Made by a program: the position numbers and the translations under genes. Positions 33,481-45,837 of a stretch of 64,000 bases of DNA are shown in pieces. The DNA comes from Diphasiastrum complanatum (Eukaryota > Streptophyta > Lycopodiopsida > Lycopodiales > Lycopodiaceae), in NCBI GenBank assembly GCA_029204225.1, contig CM055099.1, positions 61,039,753 through 61,103,752 of the forward strand, given 5' to 3'. The first letter of the stretch is position 1. Each line of letters begins with the position of its first letter. The notes beneath the pieces were generated by a model. It saw only the letters and a list, made by a program, of their open reading frames with translations, was not told where the DNA came from and ran no database searches.

Positions 33481-35769
33481 TTACAATTGTAACAAACACA
33501 AACCTTTGGATTTAGGAATTCTCATGGTGTTCACTAGAAAATGGTAAATATCATGATCAAATGCAACGATTATCTCCAATTAGCATATTTCGTTAACATT
33601 GTGCATCATTGAGAAAAACCTTTATCTAGTTGCTTGTTTTTTGGGGGATCTAAGTGGGAGCCTGATATTGAAGATCTACTTAGTTCCTTATCTTTTACTT
33701 GAGTAAACAACATAAAAAAAATGGAATGGAGAAAAGCAAAGGAATGTACCTAGCTTTCAAAACCATTTGACATGTTGAGGTGAAACAACAAAAGCAAGTG
33801 ACACGTTGAGGTGAATCAACAAAAAACATTTATAAAGGTAAGCGAGCCATATCTAAAACTTTAAATTTTTGTGAAACTGAGAATGCGTAGTATTGAGAAT
33901 ACTGTCGGATGTGAGAGAGAAAATGTCAATACATGATTGTTGCAGTTTACTCTTCTAGAGTTAAGTATATAGCAACATTGCCAGGGCTTTGTGGTCATCC
34001 TAGAACCAAACCATGCCTTGCATTCTTCAGGATTGATGAGAGATATGCCATAACAATCGAATTAGACTTTTAAGTGCGTTTTCATCGGGCTTAATTGCAA
34101 CAATTTTGACATGAGGATAATGTCACCTTGTGACTTATGAGAGCAGGTTCAGGATGAAGTTGGTGTAGATGATTGCTTAGTCGACTCCTACCAGTCTTGA
34201 TTACATGATTCCGATTCCCTCAAAAATCGTGTTTTAATGTAAGTTTTGAATTCCTTCATTTTGTACATGCTTCTGATTTAGTCTTCAACATAAAAACAAG
34301 AATACTTTTGAGATTAGTAGATTCCCACTGATCTATGGCCAGTGGACTTCATGGAGAGCTATTTGAGATCAAACTCCAGATATGGAATTCATCAAACTGT
34401 TTTTGCTTATCCTGTAATAACATAGCTAAACCGATAAATGCACCAACAAAACATAGGTTGAGCTGAGAGTCATAACGCAACTTTGGCTAACTTGTTCAAC
34501 ACTCTTCTTCTTTATGACCACCCGTGTGCAAAAAATCTCAGAAGGATTTCACATGGAAGAAATAGCAGTAAAGTTATATCACTTAAAATTTTGCTTTGCC
34601 TTGAGTTATGGATTCAAGGTTTGTGTTTATGTATATTATATAGAAAAAGAACCACTACCCCAACCATAAATGCTCCAGCAAATCTCACTCCAAGGTACCT
34701 ACTAACGGATCAAACAATGAAATTGCATTCCACCAAATTTTTCTCCCATGATATGTACCTTATAGGATTAAAGTTGCTCATTGGTATCCAAATTCTAAAT
34801 AGGAAATCAAATGTATGACTAGGAATAAATCGTTTAATACTTTTTCTTTCTCTTTTTACGAGAATAAGATCCAAAATGCACTCTCCCTAACAAGATTATC
34901 ACATCAAAATAGAGATTTTACACTTGGCAAAAAGGCCAACATAATTGGTGCACAATGCTCTATGTAAAGATGATCATAGAACCATTCTAAAAAACCAACT
35001 CTATAAAAGAGAAAACAGATTCCAGCGTGATGAATTCTCAAAAATGTAACTTAAAAATGGTAGGAAACTTCTCATGCTTCAAGAAAATAAATTCCTAACA
35101 TGATTCTAAGGTGTAGACCACCATAATTCATGCTAAAAACACAAATTTCAGATCTGTCCCTCTTTTAGACATCACCCAAAAAGTTACACAAGATCCAATA
35201 GGAATCCAATCCATCACTTAAATTTGCACCCATTAATATGGACAACAAATACACATGAATCAATCATAAACAACTTATGGAGGAGGAAGGATTGGAAAGA
35301 GCAGATTATTAAGTATGCTAAAGATTCAAAGAAGTTTATAGAAGAGAATAGCATCCAAGCTTTTTGAAAAAAATCCAACACCCCACTAATTTCCAACGTT
35401 GACAAAATGGAAACCTTCTCACAGAGACAGCTAAATACACCTATTGTGCCACAAAAAAAGTTTGAAAAATAGTGACTTGCCAGCAAAAAACCAGCAACTA
35501 ACACTGTTAGAAAAACTGTCCAAAATAGGTGAAAAATGCGCCTATGAGTGAAGGAGATTTGTGCCAATCTGCCTGAAAATTTGCTCTTCCTTGTTGCTAG
35601 TAAATCGGCATCAAACCTGCTCACAAAGACATTGTAAAGTGGGCCCAATCTGCTAAAAAAATGCACCCTTTAGAGACTCCATTGGCTGGAACAAAATCGC
35701 CCATCTGCCTACCTTCCAATAAGCATAAACGTAGAGGCTATGAGTGTTAATCATGTAGCCTATGAACCC
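33481..35769. other. Gene-free stretch
   Basis: No motif-bearing reading frame was found. The 150-residue minus-strand frame at 35214-35666 is hydrophobic and lies in the expected leader of the LTR at 35782, so I do not call it a gene. Confidence 0.45.
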
Positions 35770-36010
35770 GCCCTGATACCATGTCGAGATTCAATGTGAA
35801 CTAGAAGCAAAAACATTCACAATGAATTGAGTGATTAATGTTCTATGAACAATCACAAATTATGCATACAAGTGGAAGCAAAGTACGATACCAATGGAGA
35901 CAAATCTTTATACAAAGACTGTATGTACATAAGCATTGCCAATCTCTCTAGTCTCTCCACATTTATAGGAATATTCCCTATAAAATAGGATTATGTATTT
36001 CAATGTTTGG
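35770..36010 (-). repeat. Probable PBS and 5' LTR of another minus-strand LTR element
   Basis: GCCCTGATACCA (35770-35781) matches the reverse complement of the Copia PBS at 11 of 12 positions and abuts TGTCGAG at 35782. On the minus strand the presumed LTR has a TATA-like CCTATAAATG near 35963. The outer end near 36010 is a guess, and no gag follows. Confidence 0.4.
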
Positions 36011-36889
36011 ACTGATTTTAAATTATGGTTCAATGTGATGCTTGGAAAGTTGTTTGGGAGTTTGCTTGGTGTTTGATAAGTTTGATGTGGGCCGTGAGAT
36101 TTTGCCTTTTGAGGACCATAAACTAAGGTATATTTTCAAGTAGCCAATGATATATTCCACAACTGTATAGGCTATATGCCTGAATACCCAACTATTAGGT
36201 GTGTAGTGCAATTTAAAGTTCTCAAAGCAAGATAGGCATGAGCACTATGAACACTTGAACCTTAAGAGTTTGCTTATGGTTTGATTTAAAAAGGTCTTAC
36301 CTATTGTCTGTAACTTACATTCGTGGTAGGGAGAAGTCATTGTGGCCAAATGCAAGTGAAGGCATCATGGAGCGAAGTAATCTATAATGTTTATCAATGA
36401 TTCTTTAAGAAATTTGTCACCTATGCAATGAAGCAGAAGAGTGAGGCATTACACATGTTTAACTAATCAAGTCCATGTTGGAGAACCTAACAAGGAGCAT
36501 CGATGGCTCAAGGGCGACTGAGAAGAGAAGTGTAGATATGAATTGAACTCATTGTTTTCTAAAAGAAGTCATTGTGCCCTAGAAATGTGAGCAACATGGC
36601 ATTGTATAGAAGAAGGAAATCTGATAAGAAAGATTGGTACGTGATTGTTATTAGAAAAATGCAAGCTCGTTTTTTCAGCACCCTTAATAACTTCAACGTA
36701 ATTCTTAGCAACAAAACTATTTTGTAGGATCACGTAACCACATGTAAGAAGCACATTGTAGAAAACTGCAATCTATTCTAGTCACATAGTCCTTGAACTT
36801 TTTCGAGTTCAAACTCATAGATGTTTAATGTAAGTTTTTCTAAGAGGACACAAAAATTATTGAGATAGAAGCATAAACAAAGAACTCAC

Positions 36890-37170
36890 TTTCGATTTTG
36901 CACCGTATGGCATTTGTACTCTTGAAGTTGTACAAGAGTGCCCTTCTTAACTTGCGTTGCTTTTACATATTTATTTAGCTGTGTGTCCAACATGGTCTGC
37001 TGGTCATAAGTTCCATTTGAAAGTACCAAACGAAACAATTCTTGAACACTTTGAGCAGTATTAATTTGCCTAACATCCAGAACCCGTTCCACTTGTCTAA
37101 GATGCTCGTTCCCACTAATAAGGGCCATAATTGCATGCAGCGTCAAAGATTATCCAGTAGGCATTCCCAT
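36890..37170 (-). pseudogene. RPA1-like N-terminal domain exon (replication protein A 70-kDa subunit)
   Basis: Read on the minus strand from the ATG at 37170, the frame gives LHAIMALISGN, QVERVLDVRQINTAQ, FRLVLSNGTYDQQTMLDTQ and KKGTLVQLQEYKCHTVQNRK. This is the pattern of the RPA1 N-terminal OB fold in plants (LTPGAI..., VLQVVDLK, LLLSDG, QRGSIVRL). A stop lies at codon 7. The exon ends at an A followed by GTGAGT, a good splice donor. I could not identify the next exon downstream. RPA1 binds single-stranded DNA in replication and repair. RPA-like genes are also carried by plant Helitrons, so this may be transposon cargo rather than a host locus. The fragment is about 94 codons against 600 or more for a full RPA1. 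Confidence 0.6.
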
Positions 37171-37199
37171 CTTTAAATGTAACCACGATCTTTATTTGA

Positions 37200-38420
37200 C
37201 ACTACGAAGCAGAGTCTACAATAGCAATATCTATAAGGACAAAAGTTACTATTTGTTATTTTTTGCGAAACACAAGATAAGATCAGTGCTTTCCAAATCA
37301 AAGAAAACTCACAGATTGCTCACAGATCCATGCTCGTAGTGCCCATGGATTGCTCTATTGCCCATTGATCACTCTATTGCCCATGGATCACCAACAAAAA
37401 GCTAATATTCTAACAATTGCAAGATCAGCTTTGTTTTAGCTTGTATTCATGTCTTAGCTCACATACTTGTGGATGACTTTTACTCCAATCAATAAAATAG
37501 AATGGATATCAATTACTTTGGAACATTGTTAGTAGCTTGTTATGCTAGTAAAAGCTTTTTTTTTACTCTATGCTTTGATTTTATTGATTATCTCTTTAGT
37601 TTTGTGTTTTGGTTGGTGAAACTTTTCTAGTCTTAAGTAGCATAAAGATAGGGTTTTAGGATCAATGCTTTGCTAATGATTCTACTTTCTAGTGTTGGCT
37701 ATGTGCCAATTTCCATTCTAATAGGTTAAATATTGGTATTAGGTTTTGACAAAGAACATTCATATGGTCCATATGGAAGAATACTTTTGCATGCGAGAAA
37801 TGACATACTCATTGTTGATAAAAAATACATACTTGTAATTAGAATGAGAAAGAAAGTTTGCCAGTGGAAGTACATAATGTCACAGAATTTTGTATGACAA
37901 TTGTGTGCATTATATGATATAGTACCATGCAATTCAAATATGTTGCAAATTTTGTAATGCCGATTGTTTTGCCACCAATGGATCTTAGGAATTTGATAGA
38001 TATTGGGCTTTTGCTCGCATGCCAACTCCAAAGAACACTTTGACAAGATTTCCATCTACTTGGATCTATAGGATTTTTTTGCCCTTTTTTTTTTTCCAAC
38101 AATTTCTATATTGCTCAAAGAGAGTTTTCATTTGCTTTTATCAAACTTGCTGCCGAGCCCAAGTAAACTGGACATTTTTTTTCATCATATGGTCTTATTA
38201 GTAAAAACATACCAATGGCAACATCCATATGTGGTCGAAACTCCAACAATCATTCAAACACCTAGCATTGAATTAACTTTACAAATGTTTAGCATGAAGA
38301 CAAAGAAACTTTCATTTGTTTAAAATGGTTTTCTACAATGTGTTTAAAGTTGCATGGAATAGAATCTTGCTTATATCAGTCTTGAGTCGATATCCTAAGA
38401 TAGAGTGGCTTGAGTTAGAT
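37200..38420. other. Gene-free stretch
   Basis: AT-rich, without a supported gene. A short direct repetition of CCCATTGATCACTCTATTG variants occurs at about 37350-37390. Confidence 0.45.
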
Positions 38421-38427
38421 ATGATAA

Positions 38428-39540
38428 GCATGATACATATTTTATATTAGAAAACTTATACTAACTTGCATAGAAAAAAACTCGACTCAATTTGGTTAGG
38501 ATGTGGTATAAAGCATGAATAGTTTAAGTTAGCTTCACTCAAAAGATTTATAGCTTTGGAATGATCCTACCCTCTATGATTTTTTAAACAATTCAAACCT
38601 GGTTCAAGTAGTGATGTCTTCTTTGAACATCATTTGTATATCATGGCAACATTCATTAGCAAAGATAGGGTGCTTCTAGCTCAAACATGGTTTGACTTCT
38701 GTGACAAAACCTCATTGGTTTGTGCTAGAAGAGCCTACCTAATTGTATATTCACAATTTATGACTTGAACTACGTTTGATTTAGCAAGTCAAATCAGGTT
38801 CTAGTGTAGTTAATGGATGCTTAAAAAGCTTGGTTCGAGTGAAGAGAATCACACTAGCACGTACACACTTCACAACTCAAACTTGGTTCGAGTGAAGAGA
38901 ATCACACTAGCAACTCAAACTTGGTTCGAGTGAAGATAATCACACTAGCAGTTATCCAATCATTTATGCTCATTGTTTCACCATTTAGTTTGAGAGTTGA
39001 TGAAGTTGATCGAGTCATTACGTCAAACCACGTTCAAGCTAGATGTGCATTGTCTTTGCTATTGAATGTTGCCAATAATAACTCTAAATCATGTGAGCAG
39101 GAAGAACTTGCGTATATGCATTTCACAACACAGTTTTATTGGCTTGTGCTAGGAGATTCAACCTATCTAAATTTACATTCACAATTATGTATTGTTTGAG
39201 TTAGCAACTCGAACCAAGTTCGAGTTGTAATTAATGGATGCTAAAAAAGCTTATATTAACATTAACATAATATAATAGTGGAATTTGAATTATTTGTTTG
39301 AAGATAGAACATTTATGTATTCTGCAATCAACACTTATAGATGGTATGAACACTCCAAACTCTAAATCATGTCTGTGATGGAAGAAAATGTGAATGCCAC
39401 ATGAACACTTCACAACTCGAACCTGGTTCGAGTTAGGACTATCGTCAGTTGATGTTACATTTATATCTACTAATACTAGCAAGCTTTGATTTACATCTCG
39501 AACCAGGTTCGAGTTAAAGGCACACTATTTTTCCAAATGA
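38428..39540. repeat. Non-coding block with the AACTCGAACC palindrome (copy 2)
   Basis: This is the second copy of the 31318-31950 block, followed by further palindromes. The most perfect examples are at 39414-39434 (10-bp arms AACTCGAACC and GGTTCGAGTT around a T), 39206-39226 (9-bp arms around CAA) and 39497-39513. A 30-40 bp phrase with CTTGGTTCGAGTGAAGA and ATCACACTAGCA is repeated three times in tandem at about 38830-38955. Confidence 0.65.
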
Positions 39541-40011
39541 TTGATGCAGAAATCTACAAATAGTATTTAAAAGGAGCAACACAGTAGGTTGGAGTTCAGG
39601 GGACATCTATATGGGGTAATTGTACATTTTGCTTGATATAATAAAGAGTTGCCTACCTAATGTGAGGTTTCAATATAAATTCTTCTTGTACCTTAAAGAA
39701 TAAGATCTTCACACACAGACTAAAATATATTAAAAAAGTTCATTTTTCCTAATCCATTAATAGATATTCAAAACGATAGTCTAAGTGTTTATTCTCAATT
39801 TATATTCATATTATTGTAGCAATATAGAGGAAATAAAAAGCATAAATTCAAAACAAATAAAATGACCAATATAAAAAAATATATGCTATATATGTTTCTT
39901 ATATATCTTATTTGACAATATATTGATTCAATAAGGAATACTATCAAGACTTCTTTACTGATAAGTGCTTGCATTCATTTTTAGAAATAAGAAGATCTCA
40001 AAGGAAAACAT

Positions 40012-40735
40012 AATGGAGTCTATTGTAATGTGCTCAAATGTCTCTCAGCTCCAACGAACCAGTGGCCCGTCCAATGAAGATGACAACATGCAAATTGCTC
40101 CCAAACAAATGTATAGAACGGCTCCAGAGCTTGATGCACCTAGCAATACGCAATTAGAGGATGAATTCAATGCACAGATTTTGAGAAAAAATATACAACT
40201 GGAATAATTTTATCCAAAAGAAGCTTGTTGCAAGGATAGTTATATAGCTACCGAAGCTCCTACTCCCGCTATCTATGGTCGTTCGGCTTGCTCTAAGTCA
40301 CTCCTGGAAAAGTGGTCACTTGCTGCTAGTAGCTAATCTCTAGACTATCAAAGAGTGGGCACTGAAAATTTGTTTTTTAACAGGCTCAGAAAACAGCGTT
40401 GCAACACTTCTGAAGGTATGTTCCATCGCCGTCAACGCACATTCCCACGAGAAACAAGTGAAGAATCTATACGGCCCAACCGATTTTTCAATGACTATTC
40501 CTTCAAACTCTCATCTGATGCTCCTCAGAAGTTTGGATCGTTCCTGTACAAGAAACATCAAGAAACATCAACAGGGAAAGATCGAATCCTAACTGCCACA
40601 AACAAAGCAGCAAACAACGATACGCGCGCACGCACTCGCAATCTCTCTCTCTCTTCGCTTTGGTGCCCACGGATCGTTACCTCTCCCGATCCGGATCCGT
40701 GCTCTCCGCTCCCTCCGACGAGGACTATATAGAAG
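40012..40735 (+). other. GC-richer patch with two unrecognised open frames
   Basis: Frames at about 40012-40207 (IVMCSNVSQLQRTSGPSNED, SNTQLEDEFNAQILRK) and 40355-40732 (EGMFHRRQRTFPRETSEES, FNDYSFKLSSDAPQKFGS) match nothing I know. The second ends in a stretch with CpGs, a BamHI-like CCGGATCCG, and a TATA-like CTATATAGAAG at 40724-40734. The base composition differs from the AT-rich surroundings, and this could be the 5' end of an unrecognised host gene or TE gene. I cannot assign a function. Confidence 0.3.
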
Positions 40736-41287
40736 AGAGAATAAAGCGAAGTCGCGTAGTCGCACCAGAGCAGTGTCAGAGCCGGCATAGTTCAAGAGTG
40801 GAATCGGCATTTTTTATAAAAATTGGCATGGCAAAAATTATACAGGATTTTTTATGTCATAAATCTTGGATTTTATAAAGGAAAATCGGCAAGTAAGAGC
40901 TTGTCACTTAATATAGGCCGACGAACTTTCTCACATATCGGTCTTTGGAGGGAAACCTCAAAAAGGTTTCCTGAACATTGCACCAGAGGGTGGGTAACGT
41001 CCGCACGTGTCTGAGAAGATGTACAATAATCTATGCTAGAAGCAACAACGACCTTTGAGAATCTGAAACTCTTTGAACACCCGGCGAATGGTGGAGTGAG
41101 TCAAGCTTAATCTCATCCGTGCCCTCGTCACCTCCTTTGCTGCATCTCAAACTCACGATTTGCATTTGCATAGGAAAGCTTTTGCGCAAGAATGCATGTT
41201 AACCAAACCCTAGAAAAAATTGCTCAATCGTGGACCAGCTAAAACTCACCAATCACGTTTTCACCGTCACAGCATCCATCCATTCAT

Positions 41288-41395
<108 letters not shown>

Positions 41396-41479
41396 ACATT
41401 ATTGCTATTTTCCCTCTCAAACCTAAAAACCTTTAAAAAACCCTAAAAGAGTCCTAAATTATAAAAAACAACGCCTCTC

Positions 41480-42036
41480 TCTCTCTCTCTCATCATGTTT
41501 TTCCTTAGAAATTGTATTTTCTGCACCGGAATTTTGCAAGGAAATAAATTGATCTTTAATCTTTCTCGCACGAATGTGTTCAGGTCTTTGTCGTCCCACT
41601 GAAGGTAAGTTAATTGGTCTTTCAAGAACATGATCTGATTACGAGATCGAGTCTCATTCTTGGTTTGCAATTCTTCCCATAAATCCTTTGCGTTTAAAAT
41701 TGATGTAAGATCTAGCATTATATTGTCATGCATTGAAGACGCAATAATTGCTATAGCTTTGTCATTTTTTAAACTCCATTCTCAAAGTTCTTTGCCAGGA
41801 GTAGCTTCTGGCTTCTCCGCAATTGGTTCTATCCATTGCCATAGACCTTTGCCCTTCAACAAGAGTGAAGTCTTTAATTTCCAAATCAAGTGGTTTGAAC
41901 CTTCTAGGTCCAAGATTGTAGTGATCTTAGCTTGAATATCTTTTAATTCTGAATACCCTCCGGATAGCGGCTTACTGATGGATGTATGAAGAATGTTGAG
42001 AGGGATGTGAAGATACCATTATATCAACTTTAATTT
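41480..42036 (-). pseudogene. Copia gag fragment
   Basis: Downstream of the PBS at 42042-42053 the minus strand encodes LSGGYSELKDIQAKITTI, GSNHLIWKLKTSLLLKGKGL, a stop, then DKAIAIIASSMHDNIMLDL, NAKDLWEELQTKNETRSR and MFLKDQLTYLQWDDKDLNTF. This is a Copia gag N-terminal half (UBN2-type) of a lineage distinct from the others here. It breaks off into pyrimidine-rich sequence near 41500, with no zinc knuckle or pol. Confidence 0.75.
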
Positions 42037-42041
42037 TGTAA

Positions 42042-42053
42042 GCTCTGATACCA
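42042..42053 (-). promoter_or_regulatory. Primer-binding site (tRNA-iMet)
   Basis: GCTCTGATACCA, one base away from the LTR end TGTAGGAAAA at 42055. Confidence 0.85.
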
Positions 42054-42054
42054 C

Positions 42055-43030
42055 TGTAGGAAAAATAGTGATTATTCTTCCATAGAGAACACGATGCAAG
42101 TTTGAATAAATTGAACTAATATTAGTGTCTTCAATCGCGATTGTATCTGATCTATGTACTAATAGAACAATATTAGTTCTGATTGAATATGCGTGCAGAA
42201 ATTATATGCGAAAGTAAGAGACAATTTAAGACAATTTAGACAATAAGAAACTATTGATCAAAAATGAATTTTTATAACTTTGAATCTGATTCATCAATAT
42301 ACATCTCTTGCTGTCTTGTCTCGCTGTTGTGTCTCTGATTGAGTGAGTGTGTTACAATGAGTAGTGCACATGTATTTATATTGCTATAGGACAGGTCTTT
42401 TGGCCTTTTATTTACAAGTCTTTTGGCCTTTCAATGTTGTAACAGTAGATATCTAACCGTTTACGACAATTGATATTCAAATAGACGCTCTGTTCCAGGC
42501 TCGAATTAATTCTGTTTGTGAATTATTCGCGACAATCCATCTCTTCCTCTCAGCTTTGTGTTTTGCGAATTGTTCGCGACACTTGTCTCTTTGCGACATT
42601 TTTGTTTGTCGTGAATTGTTCACGACAGATGACAATTCTTGAGCTTTGAAGAAGAAATCTAGAATATTTCGCGAACTATTCGAGATAGTTTCACGACAGG
42701 TGAGCTTGGAGAATAGTCCAGAAGATTTTGCGAATTGTTCGCGACAATTTCGCTACATCTGAGGCTTGAACAAAAAACAGAATATTTTGCGACAAGATTC
42801 TGTTTGCGAATCTTTCTAGCTTCAACAAGAAAGCCATGAGCTTCTACAAGAAAACGTTTCGTGAATTTTTTGAGTTAATTGCAAGACAAATTTTGTGAAT
42901 CCTTCACGAATCTTTTTGAGTTGGTCATGAATAGAAATGTTTCGAGTTCACGTTTAGAGAGACATAAAAAAAAAGATACAATCACTTTACTTGTAACCCG
43001 TTTATGGGTGTTTTTTTTATTGATATCACA
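42055..43030 (-). repeat. 5' LTR with a reiterated GCGAATTGTTCGCGACA motif
   Basis: It starts TGTAGGAAAAATAG beside the PBS and probably ends near GATATCACA (43030). Between 42520 and 42920, about seven variants of GTGAATTGTTCGCGACA occur at roughly 50-60 bp spacing (near 42521, 42564, 42613, 42671, 42731, 42790, 42864). Many are themselves inverted repeats (TTCGCGAA). No matching 3' LTR is in the window. Confidence 0.6.
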
Positions 43031-43149
43031 ATAGATTCTTACAATCAGCTTGTGTCCATAGTCTAATAATGGAATGCAATTTTTCTATAATGATAAAAAG
43101 ACATTGGCATGTATTTGCTGATGGTGAATCTCAATGTTCTTCCATAAGT

Positions 43150-44490
43150 TGGATTGTTTCGCCAATATCTCTGCATTTGATCTCGAGCTCATGTCTTTTA
43201 TGTACCTGCATAAAATTAATACAAAGTTAGTTAGAATTAGTACAAAGTTTGTATTAGAAAGTTTTGATTGAAACTATTCATAAAAGATCGAGTGTTTACA
43301 GTTACTTATGAGTTTACCATTGAAAATGAATCTGAAGTTTGAAAGTACATCATCTTGTAGGAGCAATAGTTCTCGCCGGATGTAGTTTAGACTCCAATCT
43401 TCTTCCACCTCAACACATGTCAAAACGACATCATTGTATATAATTTCAATATTTTTTCGTTTTGAATGTCCACTGGCTTCCAAGTCTTGATCGAGTGGCA
43501 CCCATTTACCTTCATTTTTTTTCCATCTTTGATAATGGAAGCATAAGCTCAACATTTGTTTTTCAATTTGATAACGGAAGCACATGGAAGACATTTTAAT
43601 TCTGCATTCTATTTCTCCATCCGATCTTTTGTCCCAGCCTTCATCCATAAGTTCAGATAATAAACTATCTAATGAATTTTTGCATACAAACATCGTTGGG
43701 TGTACATTGACACTTGAAAAGAAATCCACAAATATATTCAAGGAGATAAACCAACTCAATCTGACTGTTTTAGATCCCGTGCTCATTTTTAATGAATTTT
43801 TTACATCGTTATATATCTTGCAACGAAAGGATTCTGAAACAATAGCATCTAATGCAATCCATTCATCACTTTCAAAGCTAGGTAATGGAATTGGTACTAT
43901 TTGTCCAAAATTTTCTTTTGTATTAGGAATGTACATTGATTAACAAAAAAAAATTCCACCATCAGCTAAATCTTTTGCAGATCTACCTCAATATTGCAGC
44001 TGTTCAATATCAGTGTGAATAACATCTAACACACTTGCTAAAGATCCACTCGGCTCCCATTCATTTACGTTGGATGGATATAAATCTGCAAGAGAAAAAT
44101 GATCAGATTGGCAAGTTTACTATTAGATATTTATGAATGACAAAAATCAAAGTATCAAAAATATCAATACTCACAGTTGTTTTTTTTGTGATTCTGACGG
44201 TTGAATCTTTGCACATTTATCTCTGAATGCATATATACATGTTGGACTAGAATTTCAGAAATAGATTTTTCTCCTGATGATGTTTTGAAATCCAAAATTC
44301 TGGCCTTCCAATAAGATCGAAATGATAGTTTTGACCTTTTTCTTTTTCGAAATGCTCCTCTTGATGATGGATGCATCAAAACCCAAGAGTTTTTTGAATA
44401 TTTTCTTGGCACCCATAATCCATTATCATATGTCTCATTGAATAGAAGCATAGAGTCGATTGAGGAGCACGGCTTCCTTGATGGTGCCAT
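43150..44490 (-). pseudogene. Unrecognised intron-bearing gene, third in the 43-50 kb row
   Basis: Exon 1 (44490-44175) begins MAPSRKPCSSIDSMLLF and contains a basic stretch, RGAFRKRKRSKLSFRSYWK. It ends at ACT followed by GTGAGT. The next exon starts at 44085 after TCTCTTGCAG and stays in frame: YPSNVNEWEPSGSLASVLDV, two in-frame stops, then IPLPSFESDEWIALDAIVSE and onward to about 43300. The C-terminal part (VEVEEDWSLNYIRRELLLL, NFRFIFNGKL) has a beta-alpha rhythm reminiscent of a ubiquitin-like fold. A further coding-like piece follows a possible acceptor at about 43207 (HKRHELEIKCRDIGETIQLM). I do not recognise the family. Orientation and decay match the histone/protease and transposase-like genes upstream. 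Confidence 0.45.
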
Positions 44491-44959
44491 TCATAATTTG
44501 CATGCAAAAATCTGAGTAATGAACTATGAATATGAAAATTTGCATAGACAAAAAGCCATGAATCTGAAAAAAAGTGTTGGCAAAAATTTGAAACACTGAT
44601 CTATTTGGCGCCACAAATTAACTCTGGTTATCCTTGTTAACCATGGTTTGACAATGTATATACATTAATGGTACACCGATTTTCTCATCTCAACCATCTG
44701 TCATATTCATTTTCAATATTTTTGGATCTCTTTGGGCAGTGATGAGCTGGAAGGGTAGGCCTCATCAACCAATAGCATTTCCACATGCTGTCCGACGAAA
44801 CAACAATATATTTAAAAAGTTTTTATTTTATTTATATTTGGAAAATTCTACGTTACATAGAACCCCGAAGCTAAGGTTTCAATTGTTCCACATGGCAACG
44901 AAAATAAAAAAATAAAAAAAATAAAAAAAACATCTTTTTCAAAGGCCCTCGTCGGGCTC

Positions 44960-45832
44960 TAAGTTTCTCTAATGCAATATAGCACTCGGACACCTATTGC
45001 ATAGAAAGTTAGCACACAACAAATCTTGATCCCAAAATGGTTTTGGAAGATTAGCACCTAACCTCATAGCTTTGGCACTTTCACATAAAGTCCTATTCTT
45101 CCTCTTGGCCACTCCATTTTGTTGTGGTGTCCTTGGAGTTGCATACTCCCTCTTGATCCCATGCTCATCACAAGAAGCCTTGAACTTGGTAGATATGTAC
45201 TCTCCACCATTGTCACTCTTTAAGCACTTGATCCTTGTGGGAAATTGGTTCTCCCTTCATTCTTGAACTTCACAAAGACATATCTCTTTATTCTTTTGCA
45301 AACTTTGAAAGATTTGTCTTCTTAGAGTCAACACTCTAGAAGTCTTCTTTAACGAATCCCAAGCATCCTTTGATGAAGTACACTCATCAACTTCCTTGAG
45401 AAGTTCATTGATAACACTCATCTTTATCATGTGTAGAGCTCTTTTAGCTCTCTTGTCATACCTCAATTGTTCTTGTTGTGTTGCTGGCCTCTCCTCCAAA
45501 CCTACAACAATATTCAAAACATCATTCATCTCAAGAAGTGATTCCATCCTCACTTTCCGCAATGAATAGTTGCTTGAGGTAAGCCTATCATTGCCTTCCA
45601 ACATGTATCCACTTGATGTAGCCATGTTGCAATGACTTGATCATTCTCTTTCAACTTGTTCCAATGCACAAAGCACTCTTTTTAAATACAACAAATGTTT
45701 CCAAAAAGAAATCACCAAGATATGGAACCTCTCAATTCTCTTCTAGCACTTATATCTAGCAAATCAACACATAGATGTAGAAATCTTGATCAACCTATGA
45801 TCTATCCTCAATCTAATGATTCTTTCCACAGA
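44960..45832 (-). pseudogene. Copia fragment: gag start joined to integrase core
   Basis: On the minus strand, gag (45625-45300) begins MATSSGYMLEGNDRLTSSNY and includes KRALHMIKMSVINELLKEVD, like the gag at 9270-10146. After a deletion the sequence passes directly to the integrase core (about 45250-45010): SDNGGEYISTKFKASCDEHG, then TPQQNGVAKRKNRTLCESAK. Leader sequence related to 10150-10370 occupies 45630-45830. Zinc knuckle, protease, RT and RNase H are missing. Its upstream edge at about 45832 abuts the last exon of the protease-like gene. Confidence 0.75.
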
Positions 45833-45837
45833 TCTCT

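Noticed and set aside
35214-35666. 150-residue hydrophobic minus-strand frame
   Set aside because: It lies in the expected leader of an LTR element downstream of a PBS, has no domain, and its hydrophobicity follows from T-rich sequence.
43300-43420. A confident ubiquitin-like domain at the end of the third gene
   Set aside because: The similarity is only a loose pattern of hydrophobic positions. I kept it as a remark, not a domain call.
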